From UBA4055 sp964648295 (GTDB lineage Bacteria > UBA4055): a stretch of 64,000 nt of DNA. Positions 53,183 through 61,945 of this stretch are shown here, one piece after another. The stretch spans positions 186,001 through 250,000 of the forward strand of contig CAZYNH010000001.1 in assembly GCA_964648295.1 (NCBI GenBank). Reading direction: 5' to 3'. The notes beneath the pieces are model-generated. The model worked only from the letters and a program-made list of their open reading frames with translations. It was not told the DNA's origin and made no database searches. How positions within the stretch are numbered: the stretch's first letter is position 1; every line of letters begins with the position of its first letter. Position numbers and translations under genes: made by a program.

Positions 53183-53409
53183 AATTTTTCCCTTTCGCTA
53201 TCACCGTAGAAATCAGCTGGTCTTTCCGCAACCATTGTTTCGTCTTTGATTGAACCGAAAAGATTGAAATATCCTTTCGGGTATTCTTTTTCTAATGAAC
53301 GCTGAATGTTTAATCCCACCCATTTCGAAATGGAAACATGCTCTTTCTTTGCGGCTTTTTCGACCTTTTTGAGCGTTTCTTCATCAATATAAAGCGATAT
53401 CTGAGGCAT
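53179..53409 (-). CDS. vapB: VapB-like ribbon-helix-helix antitoxin
   Basis: 76 residues from ATG 53409, preceded by GGAGG (an in-frame TTG at 53415 is less likely). N-terminal RHH fold: 'MPQISLYIDEETLKKVEKAA' then 'SISKWVGLNIQRSLE', which binds operator DNA as a dimer; the charged C-terminal part with 'ERPADFYGDSEREKL' would wrap the PIN toxin. Overlaps vapC by 4 nt. It should repress its own operon from the A+T-rich gap upstream. Confidence 0.85.
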   Translation of the reverse strand: MPQISLYIDEETLKKVEKAAKKEHVSISKWVGLNIQRSLEKEYPKGYFNLFGSIKDETMVAERPADFYGDSEREKL

Positions 53410-53479
53410 TATCAAACCTCCTCTATTTGTTGATTATAATATAAAATAAAACAAGTATAATTGCAAGTATAAAATTGTA

Positions 53480-54571
53480 TCAATATCTTCTAAATTCTGC
53501 AAAAGCCTGATCGACCCAGCGGTCCCTTATCTCATTAAGTCCGCCCTGATAGATCTTCTGACCTTCCGGATCTCCGTATTTTTTCGCAAGTTCCGCGAGA
53601 TCGAAGTCTGAAATGTCTTTGCTGAAACAGCTTTGCAAAGTACTGAAATTGTCACATGAAAGAGCTTTATCCAATAATATAGAAAGGTCATCATTTTTGA
53701 AACTACCGTGCAAAGTTGTCAGAAAATTTCCTTTTCCGGTATAAAGGTCGAAATTCCGGTCAGCGACAAGCCAGATATCATTCAAATAACGCAGTTTATA
53801 CTTCTTCTTTTCATCTTCAGATAACGACAGCGCCTGTTTTACCAGCTCAGCTTCAGTAAGAGATATGATCTCCGCCATGAACTTATCTTTATCAGGCACT
53901 TCATCACCGCTGTATTCTGACAGGACAGAACCGATCTTCTCAACATCTTCATAAGTTGCGCGCAACTTTTCGTATCTTCTTCCTCTGGAAGTGGCATTAT
54001 ACCGCGCGAAACTGATAAGAATATTTTCATGAACACTGTCGGGTGCGATTACATTTTTAATAAGTTCGGGAATTTCACTGATATTTTCTTTTGTAATAAA
54101 AACATTGATCTGAATATCTATCCCTGCAGATCTGATACGCTTTAAAGCGGTAAGTAATTCTTCGAAAGCTCCTTTACGACCGACAGCCCTGTCATGAGTC
54201 GCGCCAATACCGTGAAAAGAGAGCACCATAAACGGCGCTTCGAGCAGTTTCAGACCATCAAGAACATCTTTCCAGTCCTCTCTTACCGCCAGAGCTATTC
54301 CTGAAGTCGCAACTTCTTCAGGAGGCTGACCGTATTTTCTGAAAAGCTTTATCTGTTCAACAGCGTCCGGATGCGCCAGCTCCTCGAACATCGGAAAAGG
54401 GCATAAATTATATTCAGGCTTATCCTCAAAATATTCCTTAACCCTTATCAATACCTCTTCCACTTCAGAAAGCGGCATATTCTTAAAAGGTTTACTCTGC
54501 GCCCAGCAGTGCATACAGCTCGTCAGACAACCTGATGTATTCACCTGCAGAAAAACATTTTTTACGGTCAT
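53480..54571 (-). CDS. Radical SAM protein of unknown function
   Basis: 363 residues. Radical SAM motif CxxxCxxC in 'SGCLTSCMHCWAQ' (about residues 15-22), then 'LCPFPMFEELAHPDA', 'EEVATSGIALAVRE', 'MVLSFHGIGATHDRAVGRKG' and 'INVFITKENISEIPEL', a standard half-barrel. No SPASM or B12 domain is seen. Family beyond radical SAM is not recognised. ATG 54571 overlaps the marC stop by 4 nt. Confidence 0.85.
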   Translation of the reverse strand: MTVKNVFLQVNTSGCLTSCMHCWAQSKPFKNMPLSEVEEVLIRVKEYFEDKPEYNLCPFPMFEELAHPDAVEQIKLFRKYGQPPEEVATSGIALAVREDWKDVLDGLKLLEAPFMVLSFHGIGATHDRAVGRKGAFEELLTALKRIRSAGIDIQINVFITKENISEIPELIKNVIAPDSVHENILISFARYNATSRGRRYEKLRATYEDVEKIGSVLSEYSGDEVPDKDKFMAEIISLTEAELVKQALSLSEDEKKKYKLRYLNDIWLVADRNFDLYTGKGNFLTTLHGSFKNDDLSILLDKALSCDNFSTLQSCFSKDISDFDLAELAKKYGDPEGQKIYQGGLNEIRDRWVDQAFAEFRRY

Positions 54572-55197
54572 TTTAAAATATCCTGAACGACGGGTTTTAG
54601 TCCGGCGAAGAAGAATTCGACCGCGATGACCATTACGATCAGTCCCATGAGCCTCATCATCACATTGTTGCCCGTCTCACCTATAAAGTTCGTGATCTTC
54701 GACGAGTATTTCAGACCCAGGTAGGTGATCAGCATTATCGTGAAAATAGCGGACAGCAGGATGACCTTCTGCACCATATCGGCAGCGTCCTCCATAAGAA
54801 CGATCGCATTCGTAATAGCTCCCGGACCGCAGATCATCGGAATAGCCAGCGGAGTGATGGAGATATCGTTGATGTACGCTTTAACTTCCGACTTTTTAAC
54901 TTCCGTCCTTGTCAGCCTTGCCTGAAGCATGTCCATTCCCATAAAGAAGAAGATGATGCCCCCGACGATCCTGAAACTGTTCACCGAAATGCCGAAGAAC
55001 TTGAAAAGAAGCTGTCCCGTCACCGCGAAGATAAGAATAGTAAGAAGCGACACGAAAGACGCCTTTTTTGCAGTCCTCACCCGGTTCTTTGCATCAAGCT
55101 CCGAAGTCATCGCCACGAAAATAGGGATCACACCAAGCGGATTAATAAGCGTGAAGAACGATGTAAAAGCAAGAAGCGCGAAATTGAAAGTGTCCAT
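54568..55197 (-). CDS. MarC family integral membrane protein
   Basis: 209 residues with six hydrophobic helices. Opening 'FTSFFTLINPLGVIPIFVAM', 'GQLLFKFFGISVNSFRIVGG' and 'PLAIPMICGPGAITNAIVLM' match the MarC (UPF0056) family, whose transport role is unknown despite its name. First gene of a two-gene unit with the radical SAM protein, divergent from the defence island. Confidence 0.93.
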   Translation of the reverse strand: MDTFNFALLAFTSFFTLINPLGVIPIFVAMTSELDAKNRVRTAKKASFVSLLTILIFAVTGQLLFKFFGISVNSFRIVGGIIFFFMGMDMLQARLTRTEVKKSEVKAYINDISITPLAIPMICGPGAITNAIVLMEDAADMVQKVILLSAIFTIMLITYLGLKYSSKITNFIGETGNNVMMRLMGLIVMVIAVEFFFAGLKPVVQDILK

Positions 55198-55276
55198 CTC
55201 ATCCTCCCGTAAAGTCCGCGGAAATCTAAAGGAAAATCAGGGGATTCGCAAATTGGACTGTATTTACACTTGTAAT

Positions 55277-55292
55277 TTACTTTGAAAAGTAA
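55277..55292. promoter_or_regulatory. Palindrome upstream of vsr, candidate operator
   Basis: Perfect 7-bp inverted repeat TTACTTT-ga-AAAGTAA, 42 nt before the vsr start in the divergent gap between marC and vsr. The cytosine methyltransferase of this unit carries an N-terminal HTH, as in autoregulating M.SsoII-like enzymes, so this is a reasonable candidate binding site. Not proven. Confidence 0.4.
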
Positions 55293-55334
55293 TAAACAAT
55301 AATTATCTTATTTAATAATAAATCTTTCAGAAAA

Positions 55335-55766
55335 ATGGACAAACTGACAAAAGAGCAACGAAGAAAAAACATGCAGGCAATTAAATCGAAAGGAACAAAG
55401 ATTGAAGTTGCGCTTGCGAAAGCATTATGGTCAAAAGGATACAGGTACAGAAAAAATAATAGAACAGTTTTAGGCACACCGGATCTTACTTTTAAGAAAT
55501 TTAAAATTGCGGTTTTTGTTGACAGTGAATTTTGGCACGGAAAAGATTGGAAAGAAAATAAAAATAAGATAAAATCAAATCAGGAATTTTGGTACAATAA
55601 GATTGAAGCCAATATTAAAAGAGATAAGAAAGTAAATAAAGAACTGAAAAAACAGGGTTGGAAAGTTCTCAGATTTTGGGGAAAAGAAATTGAGAAACAG
55701 CTGGAACAATGTGTTTTAAAAATTATTACAGTTTACAAAAGTAATTCGAAAAGATTTTTAATTTAA
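55335..55766 (+). CDS. vsr: Very short patch repair endonuclease (Vsr)
   Basis: 143 residues. Vsr signature: 'LTKEQRRKNMQAIKSKGTKIE', 'RTVLGTPDLTFKKFKIAVFV' with the catalytic Asp, and 'DSEFWHGKDWKENK' with the zinc/catalytic His region, ending 'KKQGWKVLRFWGKEIEKQL'. It nicks next to T:G mismatches that arise when 5-methylcytosine deaminates, and so accompanies cytosine methyltransferases. It lies 66 nt upstream of one. A+T-rich relative to the core genome. Confidence 0.95.
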   Translation: MDKLTKEQRRKNMQAIKSKGTKIEVALAKALWSKGYRYRKNNRTVLGTPDLTFKKFKIAVFVDSEFWHGKDWKENKNKIKSNQEFWYNKIEANIKRDKKVNKELKKQGWKVLRFWGKEIEKQLEQCVLKIITVYKSNSKRFLI

Positions 55767-55831
55767 TACTTGCCTTTGTTCATAAAAGACCGTAATTTTG
55801 GACAATAATGTCAAAAAGTACGGAGTTCATT

Positions 55832-57322
55832 ATGGAGCAGTCTTTAGGAGAGATTATAAAACAACGGAGAATTGAGCTGGGGTATCCATTAAAAACAGTA
55901 GCGTCATCTATAAATGTAGATACCTCATTATTAAGTAAAATTGAAAAAAACGAAAGAAAAATCAATATTGAATGTGTAAAGCCGTTGGCGGATATATTGT
56001 CAATAGACGAAAATACATTGTTAAATTATTATTACTCGACAAGAATTATTGAAGAACTTAAAGAATATCCGAATTATTCGGATGTGTTGACTATGGTAAG
56101 TGAAAGTTTGGCTACATATACTGTAGAACAAAGCCTTTTCAAAGTATCAGACGATTGGAGAAATAAAGAATTTTCAAATCCGAATGCGACTATCAGAATC
56201 GGATCAATGTTCTCAGGTATTGGGGCAATCGAATATGCTTTTAAACGATTGAATTTAAAAAGTGAAATAGTTTTTGCAAGTGATATAGATCCTCATGTAA
56301 AAAAGAGTTATTTTGCCAATTATAATATCAATGAAGAAAACTGGTATGATGATGTTTGTAATATTGACGGGAACAAATTTAAATTTAAAATAGATCTTCT
56401 CGTTGGCGGTAGCCCATGTCAGTCGTTTTCAATGGTTGGGAAAAGGAAAGGATTTGACGATACAAGAGGAACTTTGTTTTATGAATTTGCTCGTGTAATA
56501 AAAGAAAGTCGGCCAAAAGTATTTATCTATGAAAACGTCAAGGGTTTAGTTACTCACGACAACGGGAATACTTTTGAAACAATAAAAAATACTTTTGATG
56601 AGCTTGGATATAAGTATTTTTATCAGGTATTAAATTCCAGAGATTATGGAATCCCTCAAAATCGTGAAAGGATATTTGTTATTGGTTTCCGTGATCCGTC
56701 TGTTGAATTTAATTTTCCGATACCAATTGAATTGCAAAGAAAAATGCAGGATTTTTTGGAAGATTTTACTTCAAGCGAATACTATCTCCGTGAAAAGGGA
56801 GTTAAATTTGTTACGAGTTCAAAAAATAAATTAAAGAGATATACACAAATAAATGGTGATGTAGCATTATGCCAAAAGGCAAATCAGCAGTTTAACTGGC
56901 ACGGCGACTTCGTATTTGAAAAATATGATTCTGAAGATTTTGATGAGTTTGTTTTTGACGTAAACAAAGTTGAAGAAAAATATTATCTTTCAGAAAAAGT
57001 GAGAGATTATGTACTTAAAACCGGAACGAAAACATTCAAGACATCGGTTAAAACGGATCTTGAAGTTGCAAGGCCGATACTTCAAACTATGCACAAGATG
57101 CATCGTGCAGGAGTAGACAATTATGTGACACATAATAAAGGTAGAATCAGAAAACTGACACCCAGAGAATGTTTAAGACTCATGGGATTCAGAGATGATT
57201 TTAAAATTGACGTCAGCGATACACAAATGTACAGACAGGCCGGAAACAGTATAGTTGTAGATGTTCTTATAGCATTATTAAAACAAATGGATATCACAAG
57301 ATTTGGAGAATGGGTATCATGA
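55832..57322 (+). CDS. DNA cytosine-5 methyltransferase with N-terminal HTH
   Basis: 496 residues from ATG 55832 (GGAG 6 nt upstream; an in-frame ATG at 55808 lacks a good site). Residues 5-70 form an XRE-type HTH ('EIIKQRRIELGYPLKTVASS'); C5-methyltransferase motifs follow: I 'IGSMFSGIGAIEYAF', IV 'GGSPCQSFSMVG' with catalytic Cys near residue 196, VI 'FIYENVKGL', VIII 'QNRERIFVIG', X 'YRQAGNSIVVD'. The fused HTH resembles M.EcoRII/M.SsoII-type enzymes that repress their own synthesis. The stop overlaps the HNH gene (ATGA). It protects DNA from that nuclease; target sequence unknown. Confidence 0.94.
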   Translation: MEQSLGEIIKQRRIELGYPLKTVASSINVDTSLLSKIEKNERKINIECVKPLADILSIDENTLLNYYYSTRIIEELKEYPNYSDVLTMVSESLATYTVEQSLFKVSDDWRNKEFSNPNATIRIGSMFSGIGAIEYAFKRLNLKSEIVFASDIDPHVKKSYFANYNINEENWYDDVCNIDGNKFKFKIDLLVGGSPCQSFSMVGKRKGFDDTRGTLFYEFARVIKESRPKVFIYENVKGLVTHDNGNTFETIKNTFDELGYKYFYQVLNSRDYGIPQNRERIFVIGFRDPSVEFNFPIPIELQRKMQDFLEDFTSSEYYLREKGVKFVTSSKNKLKRYTQINGDVALCQKANQQFNWHGDFVFEKYDSEDFDEFVFDVNKVEEKYYLSEKVRDYVLKTGTKTFKTSVKTDLEVARPILQTMHKMHRAGVDNYVTHNKGRIRKLTPRECLRLMGFRDDFKIDVSDTQMYRQAGNSIVVDVLIALLKQMDITRFGEWVS

Positions 57323-58296
57323 AAATAGAAATTGGAAGAGAAGAGTTAAATGTTATTGACGCTAAAGAAAAAATTACAATTGCAGACTCATTTGTTGTAA
57401 GACAAAATAAAATAGGCACCGGTAACGGAGAAGCAAAACTTTATGTAGGAAATGATAATGAGAGTTTAAGAAATTTTTTTGGCAGTACTGGATTTACGGT
57501 TAAATGTTTTTTACTCAAAAAAGACCTGCTGAAGTATATGGACGAAACAAAAGCAGAATATCTCAAGCCTGAACAGCCGTATAATAATAAAGAATTATTA
57601 CCGGGCCTGTGGCAGACAAGAAAAGAAAAAATTGAAGGATTGCCTGATAAAATTGAATTTGAAATATATGAACAGACACAGATTGCGGGACCAAGGATAT
57701 ATGTAAAATCATCTGATAAAGCTTACGGTCTGATTCGAGAACTATCTTTACCAAATATCACTTATATTTCAGTTATAAAATTAGTAGACTCCCAATCAGG
57801 CGATTTGTATTATTATTTCAGGCTCTTTGCAGATTATTTCGGTGAAATTGAACATCCATATTTATTTGAGAAAGAAAAAGAGCAAATTGAAGAAAAAGTA
57901 GAAGATAAAGTTGAAAGAGTTCAGCTGTATAAAGCTAGAATTGGTCAGGGTGAGTATAGAAAAAAATTACTCGAAATGTGTCCATTTTGCCCAATTACCA
58001 TGATTTCAGATGACAGACTTCTGATAGCAAGTCATATAAAACCTTGGGTAGAATCTGATGAAAAGGAAAAGATAGATCCGTTTAACGGGTTGATGCTGAC
58101 ACCAACTTTTGACAGGTTATTCGACAGAGGTTTTATGTCTTTTACAGATGATAAGAAACTTATTTTATCACCTTTTTTATCAAACATGACTTATTCAAAA
58201 CTGGGAATATCCGACAGCAAGACCTATTCGTTATTACCTATAGAAGGTCGAGAAGAATATATGGAGTATCATAGAAAAGAGATTTTGAAAAAATAA
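57319..58296 (+). CDS. HNH endonuclease, predicted restriction enzyme
   Basis: 325 residues from ATG 57319 (an ATG at 57310 sits too close to the RBS). A C-terminal HNH nuclease domain: 'CPFCPITMISDDRLLIASH' with the Cys pair and His, 'IKPWVESDEKEKIDPFNGLM' with Asn, and 'TPTFDRLFDRGFMSF'. The N-terminal ~200 residues, with an Arg/Lys-rich middle, are probably the recognition part and are not recognised. Being coupled to the cytosine methyltransferase, it is best read as the restriction partner of a type II system. It is followed by a separate promoter region. Confidence 0.82.
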   Translation: MKIEIGREELNVIDAKEKITIADSFVVRQNKIGTGNGEAKLYVGNDNESLRNFFGSTGFTVKCFLLKKDLLKYMDETKAEYLKPEQPYNNKELLPGLWQTRKEKIEGLPDKIEFEIYEQTQIAGPRIYVKSSDKAYGLIRELSLPNITYISVIKLVDSQSGDLYYYFRLFADYFGEIEHPYLFEKEKEQIEEKVEDKVERVQLYKARIGQGEYRKKLLEMCPFCPITMISDDRLLIASHIKPWVESDEKEKIDPFNGLMLTPTFDRLFDRGFMSFTDDKKLILSPFLSNMTYSKLGISDSKTYSLLPIEGREEYMEYHRKEILKK

Positions 58297-58306
58297 TAGA
58301 GTAAAA

Positions 58307-58334
58307 TTGCTTTAAAATTGATATGTTATATTAA
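58307..58334 (+). promoter_or_regulatory. Possible promoter of the second methyltransferase operon
   Basis: TTGCTT (58307-58312), 16-nt spacer, TATTAA (58329-58334), upstream of ATG 58384. A six-codon mini-ORF (ATG 58367, TGA 58385-58387) overlaps that ATG, which may couple translation. Weak evidence for each element. Confidence 0.3.
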
Positions 58335-58383
58335 ACAAAATTAATTATATTTAACACTAAGATAATATGATGAATGAGTTAAA

Positions 58384-59463
58384 ATGAGAGAAAGGACCAT
58401 AATAAGAGTATCAGCAATTGATTTATTTTGTGGAATTGGTGGGTTGTCATTTGGATTAAAGCAAGCTGGAATAAAAGTCAAAGCTGGTATTGATATAGAT
58501 AAGACCTGTAAATATGCTTTCGAAACTAATTGCGATTCAAAATTTATTAATGAGGATGTAACTAAAATTAATGGTAAAGATTTACAATTATTATATAAAA
58601 AAAATGAAATAAAAGTATTGACAGGTTGTGCTCCATGCCAGCCGTTTTCTTCATATACATATAAAGATGATAAAAAAATTGATAAAAGGTGGCAATTGCT
58701 TTACGAATTTATTAGATTAATCAAAGAAACTAAACCTGATATTGTATCAATGGAAAATGTACCAACACTTTTAAAATTTAAAGAGGCACCAATATTTAAA
58801 GAATTTCTTGAGAGTCTTGAAATGGAAGGTTTTTATGTGAATTATCAAATCGTTTATGCACCTGATTACGGTATTCCACAAAAAAGAAAAAGACTTGTAT
58901 TGCTTGCCTCAAAATTTAGGAAAATTGAGTTGATTCCGCCGACTCACTTAGCCAATAGTTATTTAACAGTAAGAGACGCTATTGGGCAACTTGAAAAGAT
59001 ATCTTCTGGAGAATTCTCTCGGAGTGATTTTATACACAGGGCATCAAAATTATCTGAAAAGAATTTGAAGCGAATACAGCAATCTAAACAAGGCGGGAGT
59101 TGGAAAAAGGATTGGGATGAAAAATTGAAATTGAATTGTCATCAACAGGATAAAGGTAAATCTTATGTAAGCATTTATGGAAGGATGAAGTGGGATGAGC
59201 CCTCTCCAACAATGACAACTTTTTGTACGGGAATAGGTAATGGACGTTTTGGTCATCCTGACCAAGACAGAGCTATTTCTTTAAGAGAAGCAGCGATACT
59301 TCAAAGTTTTCCTTATGATTATAAGTTTGTTGATAAAGCTGAAAATTTACATTTTAGGAATGTTTCTAAACACATAGGAAATGCCGTTCCTCCAAAGCTG
59401 GGAGAAGTAATTGGGAAAAGCATTATTAACCATTTAAAGGGAGTTAAACATGGCAAAAAGTAA
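58384..59463 (+). CDS. DNA cytosine-5 methyltransferase (second)
   Basis: 359 residues. Motif I 'AIDLFCGIGGLSFGLKQAG', IV 'GCAPCQPFSSY' with catalytic Cys near residue 84, VI 'SMENVPTLL', VIII 'YGIPQKRKRLVLLA', and X 'HIGNAVPPKLGEVIG'. The variable region between VIII and IX (about residues 190-275) recognises the target. Unlike the first methyltransferase it has no HTH. It overlaps the DUF262 gene by 14 nt, which in turn overlaps a HEPN gene; the three form one tightly coupled unit. Confidence 0.95.
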   Translation: MRERTIIRVSAIDLFCGIGGLSFGLKQAGIKVKAGIDIDKTCKYAFETNCDSKFINEDVTKINGKDLQLLYKKNEIKVLTGCAPCQPFSSYTYKDDKKIDKRWQLLYEFIRLIKETKPDIVSMENVPTLLKFKEAPIFKEFLESLEMEGFYVNYQIVYAPDYGIPQKRKRLVLLASKFRKIELIPPTHLANSYLTVRDAIGQLEKISSGEFSRSDFIHRASKLSEKNLKRIQQSKQGGSWKKDWDEKLKLNCHQQDKGKSYVSIYGRMKWDEPSPTMTTFCTGIGNGRFGHPDQDRAISLREAAILQSFPYDYKFVDKAENLHFRNVSKHIGNAVPPKLGEVIGKSIINHLKGVKHGKK

Positions 59464-60529
59464 ATTTACAGAAGAAAAAATTGAACAAATTTTAAAACAA
59501 GTCAGAGAAAAGTCTAGATTATATGACTATAGAACAAAAGATTATCCATTTGAAGTTATCTCTACAAAATTTGGTGATGAAAATGATCTAAGTTGTTCGC
59601 TTTATGTACCTGATTATCAGAGAGAATTTGTTTGGAAACCAGATCGGCAGTCAAAATTTATTGAGTCTGTTTTGCTTGGCGTACCATTGACACCTTTTTT
59701 AGTTTCAGAAGATACAGAAACTAGTAGGTTGGAAATAATTGACGGTTCTCAAAGAATTAGAACATTGATTGCTTTTTATGAAAATAAATTACGTCTTAGA
59801 AAGTTGGAAAAATTAACCGAAATAAATTCAGCAAAATTTAAAGATCTACCACAAAAACTGCAGAATTATATAAAAAATAGGGACTTTAAAGTAATAGTTG
59901 TAGAAAACACAGAAAAAGATATAAGGCAAGATATTTTTGAGAGGATAAATACAACTAGTGAAAAATTAACTGATGCAGAAATACGAAAAGGTTCATATTC
60001 TGGAAAATTCTATGATATGGTACTTGAATTGAAGGAGGATTTAGAATTTATAGAAATATGTCCTATAACAGAAGAAAAAGAAAGAAGAGGTGAGTATGAA
60101 GAACTAATACTTAGATTTTTTGCATACAAGGATAGATATTTAGATTTTAAGCATGATGTAGCGATTTTTCTAGATGATTATCTTGACGAAATGAATGAAT
60201 CAGATTTTGATAAAGAAAGTTATATAAATGAATTCAAACGAACTATAAATTTTATAAAAACATATTATCCGTTTGGCATACGTAAAGACAATAACGCCAA
60301 AAGCACACCGAGGGTTCGTTTTGAAGCTATAGCAGTTGGCACTTATTTAGCCATAAAAGAACAACTCAATACATTAAAGCCCAATTTGGAATGGTTAGAT
60401 TCTGAAGGGTTTAGATTGCAAACCACATCTGATTCAAGCAATAATCCTTCTAGACTTAAAAATAGAATTGAGTTTGTAAGAGATGGATTGTTAGGAAAAC
60501 TCAATAATGATAGATTAATAAATGGATAA
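59450..60529 (+). CDS. DUF262 domain protein
   Basis: 359 residues; AAAGGGAG precedes ATG 59450. DUF262 (ParB/sulfiredoxin-like, as in GmrS) signatures: 'YVPDYQREFVWKPDRQSKF', 'ESVLLGVPLTPFLV', and 'EIIDGSQRIRTLIAFYE' with the DGxQR motif. The rest, 'FERINTTSEKLTDAEIRKG', is the family's helical part. DUF262 is the NTP-binding/hydrolysing half of modification-dependent restriction enzymes such as GmrSD and of BREX-linked BrxU; no DUF1524 (HNH) domain is seen. Its partner HEPN gene overlaps by 8 nt and could provide nuclease action; inferred. Confidence 0.9.
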   Translation: MAKSKFTEEKIEQILKQVREKSRLYDYRTKDYPFEVISTKFGDENDLSCSLYVPDYQREFVWKPDRQSKFIESVLLGVPLTPFLVSEDTETSRLEIIDGSQRIRTLIAFYENKLRLRKLEKLTEINSAKFKDLPQKLQNYIKNRDFKVIVVENTEKDIRQDIFERINTTSEKLTDAEIRKGSYSGKFYDMVLELKEDLEFIEICPITEEKERRGEYEELILRFFAYKDRYLDFKHDVAIFLDDYLDEMNESDFDKESYINEFKRTINFIKTYYPFGIRKDNNAKSTPRVRFEAIAVGTYLAIKEQLNTLKPNLEWLDSEGFRLQTTSDSSNNPSRLKNRIEFVRDGLLGKLNNDRLING

Positions 60530-61208
60530 TACAAAACAAGATTTCGAAAATCGAATGGAAGAAATAGAAAATTATTTTTTGTTCTTAACGATTTTTGATG
60601 AAGAAGAAACGAGATTGTATTATAAAATTGAGAATGAGTTTGTGAGGGAAAAAATTCAATTTCAATTTCAAACAACTTTATTAGCTAACGGTTTTTTGAT
60701 TTTATATAATTTAATTGAATCAACAATAAGAAATTCAATAATAGCTATTTATAAAAAAGTAAAGGCAGAAGAACTTAATTACAAAGAGTTGTCCAATAAT
60801 TTACAGAAGCTATGGATAAAACAAACAACAGACAATTTGAAAGAAGGTAATTATAGACCAGATACTCTCCGGCAATGTGTCTATAATCTTGTTGATGAAG
60901 TTTTAAAAAACGAAACAATAATGTTTTCAGAAGATAAAATGGATTTCTCTGGTAATCTTGATGCAGATAAAATCAGAGACCTTGCTAATAAAATTGGATT
61001 TGAGACATCTCAAAATGGAAGAAATCTTGTAGAGATTAAAAATAAAAGGAATCGTCTTGCTCACGGTGAGCAGACTTTTTATGATGTTGGTAAAGATTTT
61101 TCAGTAAAAGAATTACATGATTTTAAAAAAGAAACTTTCAGTTATCTTTATGATGTTATAGATAAAATTGAGAGATATATAAGAGATGAAAATTTTAAAA
61201 ATAAATGA
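60522..61208 (+). CDS. MAE_28990/MAE_18760-type HEPN nuclease-like protein
   Basis: 228 residues. Near the C-terminus 'KNKRNRLAHGEQTFYDVGKD' carries Arg-x4-His (about residues 176-181), the HEPN RNase motif in the form typical of the MAE_28990/MAE_18760 family. Upstream helices include 'LYNLIESTIRNSIIAIYKK'. HEPN proteins of this group are predicted RNA-cleaving toxins or effectors. Overlap of 8 nt with DUF262 makes stoichiometric coupling likely. It ends before a gap holding a nested hairpin. Confidence 0.88.
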   Translation: MDNTKQDFENRMEEIENYFLFLTIFDEEETRLYYKIENEFVREKIQFQFQTTLLANGFLILYNLIESTIRNSIIAIYKKVKAEELNYKELSNNLQKLWIKQTTDNLKEGNYRPDTLRQCVYNLVDEVLKNETIMFSEDKMDFSGNLDADKIRDLANKIGFETSQNGRNLVEIKNKRNRLAHGEQTFYDVGKDFSVKELHDFKKETFSYLYDVIDKIERYIRDENFKNK

Positions 61209-61259
61209 TTGTTTTGTATTTTTCTCATAGAAGATAATAATTTGAAATACTATAAAAAC

Positions 61260-61292
61260 ACCACCTACGCTCCCATTCGGGAATTCGGTGGT
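61260..61292. repeat. Nested inverted repeat after the HEPN gene
   Basis: Outer arms ACCACC (61260-61265) and GGTGGT (61287-61292) enclose inner arms TCCC (61271-61274) and GGGA (61279-61282). More G+C-rich than the island around it; there is no T-tract, so it is not a standard terminator. It may mark the island's right edge or be an element remnant. Confidence 0.5.
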
Positions 61293-61415
61293 TCGGTTGT
61301 AATTTAAATAGAAAGTTCGTCAAAATCAATATTCAACTTCCCGTTTGACATCTCACTCTCTTTTGAGTAATTTACATCTGACGGATATTTAAAGTTTTAA
61401 AATAAGGAGTCGGCT

Positions 61416-61916
61416 ATGAAGGTCAGGTTTGTTTCTGTTATGCTTCTTGTTCTTTGCGGGGCGGTGCTGGCGCGGATCAACGAGTCTTCGGATGATCTCA
61501 AGAAAAGGTACGGAGCGATAGTGCTCAAAGATCACGGCAGGGGCGATTATTATTATATGGACGGTTTTCTGGTGAACGCGATCATGAAGGACGGCAGGTC
61601 GGTGTATATCAGCTATCAGATGAAGGCTCCGGGACAGTACGAGGCTATTGTGAAACCGACGGCGTCGGGTGCTTCGACTATCAAGACGTTTGTGGGTCTC
61701 CCGAACGTTCCTCTGGACGGTATGGACATCGAGGCTCTTCTGCTGATCAATCTGGGCAAGGACTTCGAAAGGGTGAGCGAAAGGTCGTCGGATACTGTGG
61801 ATTACTACAGGAGCGGGAACGGTACTCTGGTTGCGGTATATTCCAGGGAGTCGCATATTTTAAGTATAGCGGATATCGTGAAATACCAGCTCTTTATGGA
61901 AAGCAGAAAGTTCTAG
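61416..61916 (+). CDS. Exported protein of unknown function
   Basis: 166 residues with a Sec signal ('VRFVSVMLLVLCGAVLARI'). Codon use is like the core genome (GC-richer than the defence island before it). Contains 'DYYYMDGFLVNAIMKDGRS', 'GLPNVPLDGMDIEALLLI' and 'SRESHILSIADIVKYQ'. No family recognised. RBS 'AAGGAG' precedes ATG. It is a single gene bounded by an inverted repeat downstream. Confidence 0.7.
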   Translation: MKVRFVSVMLLVLCGAVLARINESSDDLKKRYGAIVLKDHGRGDYYYMDGFLVNAIMKDGRSVYISYQMKAPGQYEAIVKPTASGASTIKTFVGLPNVPLDGMDIEALLLINLGKDFERVSERSSDTVDYYRSGNGTLVAVYSRESHILSIADIVKYQLFMESRKF

Positions 61917-61945
61917 AATAAATCAGAAAAAATACCGGAAATGTT

